In this document: piece by piece, positions 1 to 6,875 of the stretch
Position numbering within the stretch: position 1 is the stretch's first letter
Layout of the letters: every line of letters starts with the position of its first letter
Assembly (NCBI GenBank): GCA_017551705.1
Contig: JAFZLA010000064.1
Coordinates: 1 to 64,000 of the forward strand
DNA length: 64,000 nucleotides
Direction of reading: 5' to 3'
DNA from: Treponema sp.
GTDB lineage: Bacteria; Spirochaetota; Spirochaetia; Treponematales; Treponemataceae
Made by a program: the position numbers and the translations under genes
The notes under the pieces: generated by a model
Told to the model about the DNA's origin: nothing
The model's database searches: none
What the model saw: the letters and a program-made list of their open reading frames with translations, nothing else

Positions 1-558
1 CGACCAATTATTTTGTGCGGAATCAAGCACTGCGGAAAATCCACGCAAGCCAAGCTGCTCGCCGCCGCAATCGGAGCGGCCGTTTACGACACCGACGACA
101 TCATTTTGCAGCGGACTGGAATGGACGCGCGGACTCTTTACAAGACGCAGGGAAAGGACGCCTTTATGCAGGCTGAATTTGAGGCCTGCCAATATTTGCA
201 AGCCCAAAATTGCGCGGCGGCCGTCATCGCAACCGGCGGCGGCATTTGCCAAAACGCTCCGGCTATGGACATCCTAAAAGCGCTGGGCTCTATCGTTTAC
301 TTAGAGATTGACGAAAAATCCGCCGCAGACCGCATAATCCGCGAGGCGCGCTTTTTGCCAGACGGAACGATTCAAAACCTTCCGGCATATATCGCGGACA
401 AAAACCCCGACGACGAATCACAAGCCCGCGCGATTTTTCACGACTTTTACATTGAGCGAACAAAAAAATACAGGAGCCTTGCCGACGTCACCGTCCAAAT
501 GCAAGGCTCCCGCCAAGAAAATTGCGATAAAATTTTAAGCGCGCTGGGCCTTTGTTAA
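1..558 (+). CDS. aroK: Shikimate kinase (5' end cut by window edge)
   Basis: Probable shikimate kinase, which phosphorylates shikimate with ATP in chorismate synthesis. The frame is open from base 1, so the start codon probably lies outside the window; the TTG at 13 sits inside the P-loop strand and is unlikely to be the start. Visible motifs are the Walker A loop GIKHCGKST, the DTDD motif for Mg and shikimate contact, the ATGGGI glycine motif, and an ERTKKYRSLAD segment like the end of the family. The usual Arg-rich lid is hard to see: LPDGTIQNLPAYI stands in that place. The roughly 186 residues seen fit the family length. It converges on slyD with 25 bp between the stops. Another small-molecule P-loop kinase is possible. 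Confidence 0.8.
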   Translation, partial: RPIILCGIKHCGKSTQAKLLAAAIGAAVYDTDDIILQRTGMDARTLYKTQGKDAFMQAEFEACQYLQAQNCAAAVIATGGGICQNAPAMDILKALGSIVYLEIDEKSAADRIIREARFLPDGTIQNLPAYIADKNPDDESQARAIFHDFYIERTKKYRSLADVTVQMQGSRQENCDKILSALGLC

Positions 559-583
559 AGACCAAAAAAGCGGCGGGCCTTGT

Positions 584-1201
584 TTAGCCTTTGCAGTTTC
601 CGCACCCGCCTCCGCAGCCGTCGCCCTTGCAACCATCGTCGCCGCAAGAACAGTCTCCGCCGCAATCGCCGTCGCAGTCATCGCCGCACCCGCCGCCGCA
701 ACTTCCGCACGAACAGCCTCCTCCGCAACCGCAGCCGCCAGTGTAAACAGAGCCGGCCTCAACCTGCTCCAAAGAAGCGTTGGCAACATCCTTGACCTCA
801 ACGTCAAAGCAAAGAGTCTTGCCCGCAAGCTCGTGGTTGGCGTCAACGGTAATCGTCTTGTCGTCAACTTTGGTCACATGGACAACAACAGGCCCTGCGT
901 TGGAATCGGCTTGGAAGGCCATGCCAACTTTTATTTCCAAGTCGGGGTCAAACTGGTCGCGTGGAACTTCGGTGACAAGCTTGGGGTCGTATTCGCCGTA
1001 GCCAAGGGCAGGCTCAATCACGCAAGAAAATTTGTCGCCAGGCTTCTTTCCTTCCAACTCTTTTTCCAAGCCGGCGATTAAGTTTCCGCGGCCGTGCAAA
1101 TATTCAAAGGCTCCGGCCTCGTGCGAGGAATCCAAAACTTTTCCGTCAGTGTCTTTAAGAACGTATTCAATCGCTACGATTTTATTCTTTTCTATCTTCA
1201 T
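584..1201 (-). CDS. slyD: SlyD-type FKBP peptidyl-prolyl isomerase
   Basis: Peptidyl-prolyl cis-trans isomerase and chaperone of the SlyD branch (FKBP fold with inserted flap), acting in the cytoplasm. The protein is 205 residues from the ATG at 1201. FKBP signatures are VLDSSHEAGAFEYLHGRGNLI near the N-terminus and ALGYGEYDPKLV before the IF domain. The last 50 or so residues are a Gly/Asp/Cys tail with about 14 Cys and no His, whereas the classical SlyD tail is mixed His and Cys; metal binding is inferred. Longer upstream starts would run into the preceding nfu gene, whose stop is 2 nt away, so the two are probably co-transcribed and co-translated. SlyD homologues deliver nickel to hydrogenase, but nothing here links this gene to one. 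Confidence 0.92.
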   Translation of the reverse strand: MKIEKNKIVAIEYVLKDTDGKVLDSSHEAGAFEYLHGRGNLIAGLEKELEGKKPGDKFSCVIEPALGYGEYDPKLVTEVPRDQFDPDLEIKVGMAFQADSNAGPVVVHVTKVDDKTITVDANHELAGKTLCFDVEVKDVANASLEQVEAGSVYTGGCGCGGGCSCGSCGGGCGDDCDGDCGGDCSCGDDGCKGDGCGGGCGNCKG

Positions 1202-1203
1202 AA

Positions 1204-1461
1204 TTAAAAACCAAAGCCCTCCATAGGCGGCGTGTCGTTGACCACTTCGGTCACTTCGGGGCAAGCGTCCTTAAGGAACTGCTCAACGCCCATCTTAAGC
1301 GTCATAGTCGCCATCGGACAAGAGCCGCACGCTCCCGTCAACTTCAAGTGCACTCGCTTTTGCTCGTCAATCGACAAAAACTCCATGTCGCCGCCGTCGG
1401 CCTGCAACTGCGGCCTAAATGCGTCCAACGCTTCCTTAACCTTCGCTTCAAGTTCTTCCAT
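1204..1461 (-). CDS. Nfu/NifU C-terminal-domain Fe-S scaffold protein
   Basis: Stand-alone NifU C-terminal domain protein of 85 residues, expected to carry a labile 4Fe-4S cluster for transfer to apoproteins. The core motif GACGSCPMATMTLKMGVE holds the CxxC pair that binds the cluster. The start at 1461 is preceded by an AGGAG ribosome site in a leader of about 20 nt. A promoter with perfect 17-bp spacing lies upstream. It is the first gene of an apparent two-gene unit with slyD, which is sensible since both proteins handle metal centres. No IscU-like N-terminal domain is present, so it resembles the short Nfu proteins of spirochetes and firmicutes. Confidence 0.9.
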   Translation of the reverse strand: MEELEAKVKEALDAFRPQLQADGGDMEFLSIDEQKRVHLKLTGACGSCPMATMTLKMGVEQFLKDACPEVTEVVNDTPPMEGFGF

Positions 1462-1486
1462 AAGTGTCTCCTGCTTTTCTTGTGCA

Positions 1487-1515
1487 ATTCTACTGAAATA
1501 TTGAATTTATTTCAA
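1487..1515 (-). promoter_or_regulatory. Sigma70-type promoter of nfu-slyD
   Basis: Read on the minus strand, TTGAAA (1515-1510) is followed after 17 bp by TAGAAT (1492-1487). The predicted start leaves a leader of about 20 nt with an AGGAG site before the nfu ATG. An inverted repeat GAAATA/TATTTC lies in the -35/spacer area. Confidence 0.65.
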
Positions 1516-1628
1516 CGAGGGCTGGATGAGATCTTATATGAACAAAATGTGGATTTTTATTATTCGAAAATTTGATCTTTTTTATGACAAAACATCTTTT
1601 CTTCTACAAAATAAATTGTTTACAGGAA

Positions 1629-2018
1629 CTATTCTTTTTTTACTTTTTCTTTATCAACATATAAAAACAAATGTGGTTTTAATGATAATTGATTATTTCC
1701 AACATTACACTCGTATATTACCAACATATCTGTTCCATTTGCAGAATAAATATAAAATGTATAATCCATTGTTTTTGGATATTCTGTTATGTGTCTGTTT
1801 AATGCAAAACTGAATGCTTCATTAAAATTAATCCATGTAATCAAAGATTCATTATATGCAATTTTTGTAATGTAGTAATTATCATTCCAATCTTGTAACA
1901 ATGATTTAGGTTCTATATATTCTTCTGCAAGTCGCCAAGATATTAAATTAAATTTATCAGCAAAACAAATATTGCAAAAAAAAATAATTGTCAAAAGAAT
2001 AAATTTTTTTTGCCTCAT
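1629..2018 (-). CDS. Small secreted protein of unknown function
   Basis: Not recognised. The 129-residue product begins with a lysine-rich n-region and a hydrophobic core ending in CNICFA, a typical Sec signal peptide with likely cleavage after FADK or CFA; the Cys is not in a convincing lipobox. The mature part is rich in Asn, Tyr, Ile and Trp, has WNDNYYITKIAYNESL in the middle and ends KVKKE. A GAGGA ribosome site precedes the start. Base composition is far more AT-rich than the flanking housekeeping genes, and the next gene (2153-3055) is similar in this, which suggests acquired DNA. Confidence 0.6.
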   Translation of the reverse strand: MRQKKFILLTIIFFCNICFADKFNLISWRLAEEYIEPKSLLQDWNDNYYITKIAYNESLITWINFNEAFSFALNRHITEYPKTMDYTFYIYSANGTDMLVIYECNVGNNQLSLKPHLFLYVDKEKVKKE

Positions 2019-2152
2019 AAAATATCCTCGTTAAAAAATCTATGCCTCAAACGCTCATGTTTCTAAATCTTTTTTCACGCAGTTCAAACTTAACACATAC
2101 TTTACTTGTGTTTCAGATTCGGACTGCGCTTTTTTGTGATTAACTATTCCGG

Positions 2153-3055
2153 TTAGTTTGTTTTATTAAACGCACCTAAAGCACTGCTTAAAAGCCCCAA
2201 GCATTTTCCAGCTCCATGAGGATCACTGTAAACACCACCATAACATTTTGCAGAAGCAGATTGTCCTAACATGGTCACTTCAACTTCTGAAACATAACAA
2301 GTACCACCATTACCAAGTTTTGTGCATGGGAAAGCAGCGGCAATTGACATAACCTCATCACCATCTGCCGAGGCTTTTGCATAAACTATCAAAGTCTTTC
2401 CATTCACCTTTCTTGTTATTGTTACAGATTTTGGAAGTCCTTTAAAAATATCATTAATAGTCTTAACAGAATGCCATATATAATCAGACATTAAAATGTC
2501 ACAATTACCCATCCACTGCAATTTTAATTGTTCTTTTTTTATTTTTGTCAAGGAATCTTCTTTTTCTTTTACACTTTCTCCAAAATAGGAAGAATAAATT
2601 ATATTCTCCAAAGATGAATCTACCAACTTAGAATCAAATTCAGATTTATTATCAGAATCATCTTTTTCTATACAAAGAAAGCAATTTGTAAACAGCTCGG
2701 CCGGTTTTTCTACTTCTCCAGAATGATTTTTGAAATACATCCAATCGTCCCATTTCTCTTCGTCAAAATCTCCTTTTTTTGTTACAAAACTGTGATTTTT
2801 CTCATGAAAATCTATCAGTTTTTTAATCAATTCTTCCAATTCACCTGTTACTTTTAATTCACATTTTGTTCCATTCCAAGTATAATAGTCATCTTTGTCA
2901 AGTTCATTTGAAATTGAATCTATTAAAGCTGAACAATTTTTTTCATCTGCTGATACAAGAAGTTTCTTGGCTATTTTCTTATGATTCTTTTCACAAGATG
3001 TCAATAAAATAGCTAAACAACATAATAGGGCAAAAAATAATTTTTTTAAAATCAT
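2153..3055 (-). CDS. Putative lipoprotein, unknown function
   Basis: Not recognised beyond its export signal. The N-terminus is a lipoprotein signal peptide with lipobox LLTSC around residue 21, so the mature protein would be membrane-anchored through a diacylglyceryl cysteine. The mature part is Lys/Asp/Glu-rich, with a charged middle (DGDEVMSIAAAFPCTKLGNGG) and a C-terminal MLGQSASAKCYGG segment. An AGGAGG site lies 6-7 nt before the ATG. It is AT-rich like its neighbours and sits in the accessory stretch next to XRE regulators. Confidence 0.65.
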   Translation of the reverse strand: MILKKLFFALLCCLAILLTSCEKNHKKIAKKLLVSADEKNCSALIDSISNELDKDDYYTWNGTKCELKVTGELEELIKKLIDFHEKNHSFVTKKGDFDEEKWDDWMYFKNHSGEVEKPAELFTNCFLCIEKDDSDNKSEFDSKLVDSSLENIIYSSYFGESVKEKEDSLTKIKKEQLKLQWMGNCDILMSDYIWHSVKTINDIFKGLPKSVTITRKVNGKTLIVYAKASADGDEVMSIAAAFPCTKLGNGGTCYVSEVEVTMLGQSASAKCYGGVYSDPHGAGKCLGLLSSALGAFNKTN

Positions 3056-3227
3056 AAAATCCTCCTAGATTTTATTTTTTTGTCATCCAACGAATGACAC
3101 TTACAGAAATTTGTTGAAAGTTATCTCGCCAACGGCAAGTGGTTTCACGCCTCCGCTTTCTAACAAACAATTGCAAACTTAACACTAAAATGACAAATCA
3201 GCGAATTTCTCCAAAAATTCACCATTG

Positions 3228-3283
3228 TCACTTTTCTATTATATATCACTTTTGTTAGAAAATCAAGAAAAATTCACTTTTGT
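3228..3283. promoter_or_regulatory. Three direct repeats upstream of XRE gene (operator-like)
   Basis: TCACTTTT occurs at 3228-3235, and the longer TCACTTTTGT at 3246-3255 and 3274-3283, in AT-rich DNA just before the XRE gene at 3300. The last copy overlaps the space between the presumed -35 and -10. Autoregulation by the XRE protein is a guess from this position. Confidence 0.4.
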
Positions 3284-3299
3284 CAATTAAAATTACCTT

Positions 3300-3662
3300 A
3301 TGGGCGCAAGTTTTTGGGAAGTTGTGGCAGACGAATTGGAATATCAAGGAATGACACGAAAATGGTTGGCTTCTAAAGTCAATATCGATGTTTCTACGAT
3401 TGCGATGGGACTAAAACGCAAGAGCATTCCTCAAGTTGATTTGGCGCTAAAAATTGCGGAGGCGCTCAAAGTTCCGATTGAATATCTTGTGACAGGAAAA
3501 AACTCACCCACAAAAAGCGCGCAAAAACTTGAGGACTTGCGCAAATATCACAAATATGCCAAAACCATTGAAAGCCTGGACGCCCTTCCAGACTTTGAGA
3601 AAATTCCGATTATAAACTTGATAAAAGAGATAGAAGAAAAGCGCGCAAATAAAAAGAATTGA
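3300..3662 (+). CDS. XRE-family transcriptional regulator
   Basis: 120-residue DNA-binding protein with an N-terminal helix-turn-helix of the Cro/C1 type: GMTRKWLASKVNIDVSTIAMGLKR carries the helix-turn-helix, followed by LALKIAEALKVPIEYLVTG, the usual end of an XRE domain. The last 45 residues are polar helix with no known domain. No Shine-Dalgarno is visible; TAAAAT lies 6 nt before the ATG, so the transcript may be leaderless. Three TCACTTTT repeats lie upstream. It starts the plus-strand accessory group that continues with the BRO protein. Confidence 0.85.
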   Translation: MGASFWEVVADELEYQGMTRKWLASKVNIDVSTIAMGLKRKSIPQVDLALKIAEALKVPIEYLVTGKNSPTKSAQKLEDLRKYHKYAKTIESLDALPDFEKIPIINLIKEIEEKRANKKN

Positions 3663-3748
3663 CTTGCCTAAAAAAAAACATGGCTTTAAGGAATCTTTCC
3701 CAAATAATTACAAAAGTTTATTATATTATACATTTTTAACTATTATCA

Positions 3749-3777
3749 TTGACACATTCTTTTGTTTATGATACACT
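3749..3777 (+). promoter_or_regulatory. Promoter giving a leaderless BRO-gene mRNA
   Basis: TTGACA (3749-3754), 17 bp, then TACACT (3772-3777). The expected transcription start falls at about 3784, one base before the ATG at 3785, and no ribosome site exists. A possible TTG start at 3749 would be the -35 box itself. Confidence 0.65.
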
Positions 3778-3784
3778 ATACATT

Positions 3785-4660
3785 ATGGAAGGTCTTATCA
3801 CAAAGTCATTCGAAAACTCTATGATTCGTACTGCCTGGAATGAACAGGAAGAAGAATGGTATTTTTCTGTTGTTGATGTAGTTGGAGCGCTGACGGAACA
3901 AGAAACGCCGCGATCTGCAAGCACCTATTGGGCAGTTTTGAAAAAACGGCTGAATGATGAAGGCGCAAATCAACTGCTTACAAATTGTAAGCAGTTGAAA
4001 ATGAAATCTGCAGACGGAAAAATGCGGCTTACCGATGTTGCAAACACTGAACAACTTTTGCGAATAATCCAATCTGTGCCATCCAAAAAAGCCGAACCCT
4101 TTAAAATGTGGCTTGCGCAGGTTGGACGAGAACGCATAGAAGAAACAATTGACCCTGAGCAGACGATAGACCGCGCCTTGGAAACTTATGCCAAAAAAGG
4201 ATATTCACGCGAATGGATAAACCAGCGATTGCAGGCAATCCAAGCGCGAAAAGAGTTGACAGATGAATGGGAACAGCGCGGCGTAAAGAAAGGCGTTGAA
4301 TACGCAATTCTTACGGATGAAATTACAAAAGCCTGGTCTGGCATGACAACACGCGCCTATAAAAATCATAAAGGTCTCAAAAAAGAAAACCTTCGCGACA
4401 ACATGACCACCACAGAAATTATTTTGAACATGCTGGCAGAAACGGCCGCGAAAAACATTTCGCAGACAGTAAATCCAAAAAACTTCGAAGAAAATCAATC
4501 TGTCGCGCGTCGCGGCGGCCGGATTGCAGGGAACGCGCGAAAAGAGCTTGAGGCAGAAATAGGACATTCTGTTATCTCTAATCAGAATGCAGCTCAAATC
4601 AACTCAATTGTTACAAATCTGATAGAAGATGTTTCGCAAAAATCCCCGGAGAATAAATAA
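3785..4660 (+). CDS. BRO/DinD-like antirepressor-type protein
   Basis: 291-residue protein whose N-terminal 110 residues look like a BRO-N (phage antirepressor) domain: IRTAWNEQEEEWYFSVVDVV, then PRSASTYWAVLKKRL, then LRIIQSVPSKKAEPFKMWLA. The rest (RALETYAKKGYSREWINQRL, GVEYAILTDEITKAWSGMT, a C-terminal GGRIAGNARKELE) matches the long chromosomal relatives annotated as Bro-N or DNA-damage-inducible protein D. Function is unproven; relatives occur in prophages and as SOS-induced genes. The start at 3785 is chosen because the upstream TTG forms the -35 box. The stop overlaps the next ATG (TAATG), so translation of the following regulator is coupled to it. Confidence 0.75.
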   Translation: MEGLITKSFENSMIRTAWNEQEEEWYFSVVDVVGALTEQETPRSASTYWAVLKKRLNDEGANQLLTNCKQLKMKSADGKMRLTDVANTEQLLRIIQSVPSKKAEPFKMWLAQVGRERIEETIDPEQTIDRALETYAKKGYSREWINQRLQAIQARKELTDEWEQRGVKKGVEYAILTDEITKAWSGMTTRAYKNHKGLKKENLRDNMTTTEIILNMLAETAAKNISQTVNPKNFEENQSVARRGGRIAGNARKELEAEIGHSVISNQNAAQINSIVTNLIEDVSQKSPENK

Positions 4661-4974
4661 TGGAATCGGTGATAAAGCTCTTGCGAGAAAAAAACAGATA
4701 TACACAGGTCAAGCTTGCTGAACAAATCGGGATTTCAAGACAGGCACTAATAAAATATGAGAACATGGAGCTTGAACCGCCGCTTTCGGTTGTGCGCTCG
4801 CTTTCAAAGTTGTTTTCTGTAAATTACGACTGCTTTATTGACAACAAATTACCGGAAGAATCTAACTCTGAAGAAACAGAAATGCTTTCGCAGCTTGTAA
4901 AGAATGTCAAAAAGCTCAATGACTCGGAAAAACGCGCCGTATTTGAGATGGCGCGAATTATGGCTAATTCCTAG
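4660..4974 (+). CDS. XRE-family transcriptional regulator
   Basis: 104-residue regulator. The N-terminal 65 residues form a Cro/C1 helix-turn-helix: NRYTQVKLAEQIGISRQALIKYENMELEPP, then LSVVRSLSKLFSVNYDCFID. The C-terminal 40 residues are an acidic helix. The ATG overlaps the BRO stop codon as TAATG, so the two are translationally coupled and probably one functional unit, like a regulator-antirepressor pair. No other phage genes flank it. Confidence 0.85.
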   Translation: MESVIKLLREKNRYTQVKLAEQIGISRQALIKYENMELEPPLSVVRSLSKLFSVNYDCFIDNKLPEESNSEETEMLSQLVKNVKKLNDSEKRAVFEMARIMANS

Positions 4975-5028
4975 AAAGCGGGTCAGGGCAAACGCCAGAC
5001 ATACTCCGCCTAACCGCGCGAGCCGCTA

Positions 5029-6756
5029 TTATCCCAGCTTCTCTATCTTTCTGTGTAATTCCAAAATTCGGGCGTGGACGTAGTGGTCCAAGGCGGGCTT
5101 TTCCAACATTCCCAAAAGCTCGTCGTTGTAGCCTACGATGGGCAGGGCCTCGGTGTCGCGCTCGTCAAAAAGTTTGTAGGCTTCGGGGAGCATCAGTTGC
5201 GGAGAGCAAGTCGCCGACACAGGGTCCATGATGTCCGTGGCCAAGAGGTTTTCGGCAAGCTCGCCGATCGCGATCGTTTCCTTTAAGTGCTCAAGCGAAA
5301 TTACGCCAATAAGTTTTCCGCTTTCGGAACGCACCGCGTAATTCAAATTGTTGTGACGAGAGAACGAGTCCAAAATTTCTTTTATCGTTTGGCTTTCGCT
5401 GACGATTGAGGGCGAATCTTGCGAGCAGATTTTTTCGTTGCCCCAAGTTACGTCGGCGACCTTTGTGTTTTTCTTGATGTCGTCTTCGGTGATGTTAAGG
5501 CCAACTTCGCCCGCCTTGGTCACGCCGTACTTTACAAAGATTGGGCCTACAAGCTGAACGATAAAAGTCGTGGCCGTGATGATGAGCAAAATTTGCGGCC
5601 CGATGGAATCAGCAAAGTCGTTGCCCGCCGCGATGGAAAGGCCTATGGCCACTCCCGCCTGCGAAAGCAAGCAACAAGGCAAATACTTGCGGACGGCGGC
5701 CGGAGCGCGGGTGAGCCACGCTCCCAGCATGGAGCCGATTGTCTTTCCAAAAGAGCGGCCCAAAACGTAGACAACCGCGAGCGCTCCCAAATACGGCGTG
5801 ATAATCCAAATGTCAAGCTTGGCGCCCACAAGCACAAAGAACAAAACGTAAACCGGCGGCGTGAACTTTTGCACAAGGTTAAAGACCGGCCGCGTTTTTG
5901 CAGGAGCAAAGTTGACCATAAAAAAGCCCAGCGCCATCGCCGCCAAAATGTTGTCCAAATCCAAAAAGAGCGCGCAGCCAGTGCACAAAAACAGGCTTCC
6001 CAGCGCGAACGAAAGTATGCGGCCGTCTTCGTTCATAATGTTCTTTATCATGAACATAAGCAAAACGCCAAAAGCGCAGCCGAGCAAAATCGAGCCAAAA
6101 ATGTCGCGGCCAATCATCAGCATTTGAACGACAAGCGAAACCGACTCGCCCTTTAAAAGCGGAGACGAAATCGAATTGGCGATTGCGTACAAAATCAAGG
6201 CCACCGCGTCGTCCATCGCGACGATTCCGTAAACGATTGTCGTAAGAGGGCCGCGAGTCCTGTATTCAACCAAAACGTCGGTTGTGGCGGCGGGAGCGGT
6301 TGCCGAACAAATCGCGCCAAGTATCAAGCCCATCGCGATGGACAGCGGCAAGTTGTTCGTGACCGCAAGCGAAATCGCGAAAATGATTCCGCCCACGATA
6401 AAAAACGGAGTGATTGACTCAAATAGCAAAATGCCGACAAACTGCTTTCCGTACTTTTTTATTACTCCAAGCTTGAGTTCCGCTCCGATTAAAAAACCGA
6501 TTAGCGAAAGCGAGACTGTGCTCACAGGATTGAGCGCGGCGATTGTCGCCTTGCCCAACATTTGCAGGCCGCTGGAACCGATGATGATTCCGATTACGAT
6601 GTAGCCAACCACTTGCGGAATTTTTAACTTTCTAAAAATGCGGCCGCCCAGCGCGCCAAAGAACATTATGATTCCCAAAAGCAGCACGACTTGCGTTGCT
6701 TGCAATGAGTAAAAGTGCATCGCTTTTGGCAAAAGGTCAGAAAACGGGTCGTTCAT
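5029..6756 (-). CDS. CPA2-type Na+/K+:H+ antiporter with C-terminal CBS pair
   Basis: 575-residue membrane protein. Residues 20-410 are a monovalent cation:proton antiporter-2 domain with about 11-12 hydrophobic segments; family hallmarks include QVVGYIVIGIIIGSSGL near the N-terminus, GAICSATAPAATTDVLVEY and MDDAVALILYAIA with paired acidic residues. Residues about 450-575 contain two CBS-like repeats (VSESQTIKEILDSFSRHNN and DIMDPVSATCSPQLMLPEA), which would sense adenine nucleotides. Role in pH or ion homeostasis is inferred. The gene has its own promoter with the -10 box only 8 nt before the ATG and no ribosome site. A family 2 repeat separates it from the transglycosylase upstream. Confidence 0.88.
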   Translation of the reverse strand: MNDPFSDLLPKAMHFYSLQATQVVLLLGIIMFFGALGGRIFRKLKIPQVVGYIVIGIIIGSSGLQMLGKATIAALNPVSTVSLSLIGFLIGAELKLGVIKKYGKQFVGILLFESITPFFIVGGIIFAISLAVTNNLPLSIAMGLILGAICSATAPAATTDVLVEYRTRGPLTTIVYGIVAMDDAVALILYAIANSISSPLLKGESVSLVVQMLMIGRDIFGSILLGCAFGVLLMFMIKNIMNEDGRILSFALGSLFLCTGCALFLDLDNILAAMALGFFMVNFAPAKTRPVFNLVQKFTPPVYVLFFVLVGAKLDIWIITPYLGALAVVYVLGRSFGKTIGSMLGAWLTRAPAAVRKYLPCCLLSQAGVAIGLSIAAGNDFADSIGPQILLIITATTFIVQLVGPIFVKYGVTKAGEVGLNITEDDIKKNTKVADVTWGNEKICSQDSPSIVSESQTIKEILDSFSRHNNLNYAVRSESGKLIGVISLEHLKETIAIGELAENLLATDIMDPVSATCSPQLMLPEAYKLFDERDTEALPIVGYNDELLGMLEKPALDHYVHARILELHRKIEKLG

Positions 6757-6764
6757 ATTTTGTC

Positions 6765-6793
6765 AGTATAATGATTTTGCGGAACAGTGTCAA
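6765..6793 (-). promoter_or_regulatory. Promoter of the antiporter gene (leaderless)
   Basis: Minus strand: TTGACA (6793-6788), 17 bp, TATACT (6770-6765), then 8 nt to the ATG at 6756. The spacing predicts a transcript beginning within 1-2 nt of the start codon. Confidence 0.75.
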
Positions 6794-6800
6794 AGACACA

Positions 6801-6875
6801 GGAAGCGTCTGAAAGACGCGGCGAAACCGCTCGAACAAACAATTAAGGTGTTGCCAGCAACAACACGAGCGGAGC
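6801..6875 (-). repeat. Family 2 double-hairpin repeat, copy B
   Basis: Directly after the transglycosylase stop. Minus-strand order: arm CCGCTCG, 32-nt loop, arm CGAGCGG, 7-nt linker, then hairpin GCGTCT-TTC-AGACGC. The same geometry recurs at 14165-14233 and 40926-40994. Inside the 32-nt loop is a further hairpin GTGTTG/CAACAC. It ends just before the antiporter -35 box. Confidence 0.8.

Noticed and set aside
535-1226. Several long open frames antisense to slyD and to other GC-rich genes (for example across fabV, rarA, mnmE)
   Set aside because: They mirror the codon pattern of the real genes, have no ribosome sites and odd Arg/Ser-rich composition.
4975-5028. Possible family 1 relative after the antiporter stop (TAATAGCGGCTCGCGCGG)
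   Set aside because: It shares the start TAGCGGC only; arm and loop spacing does not follow the other three copies.
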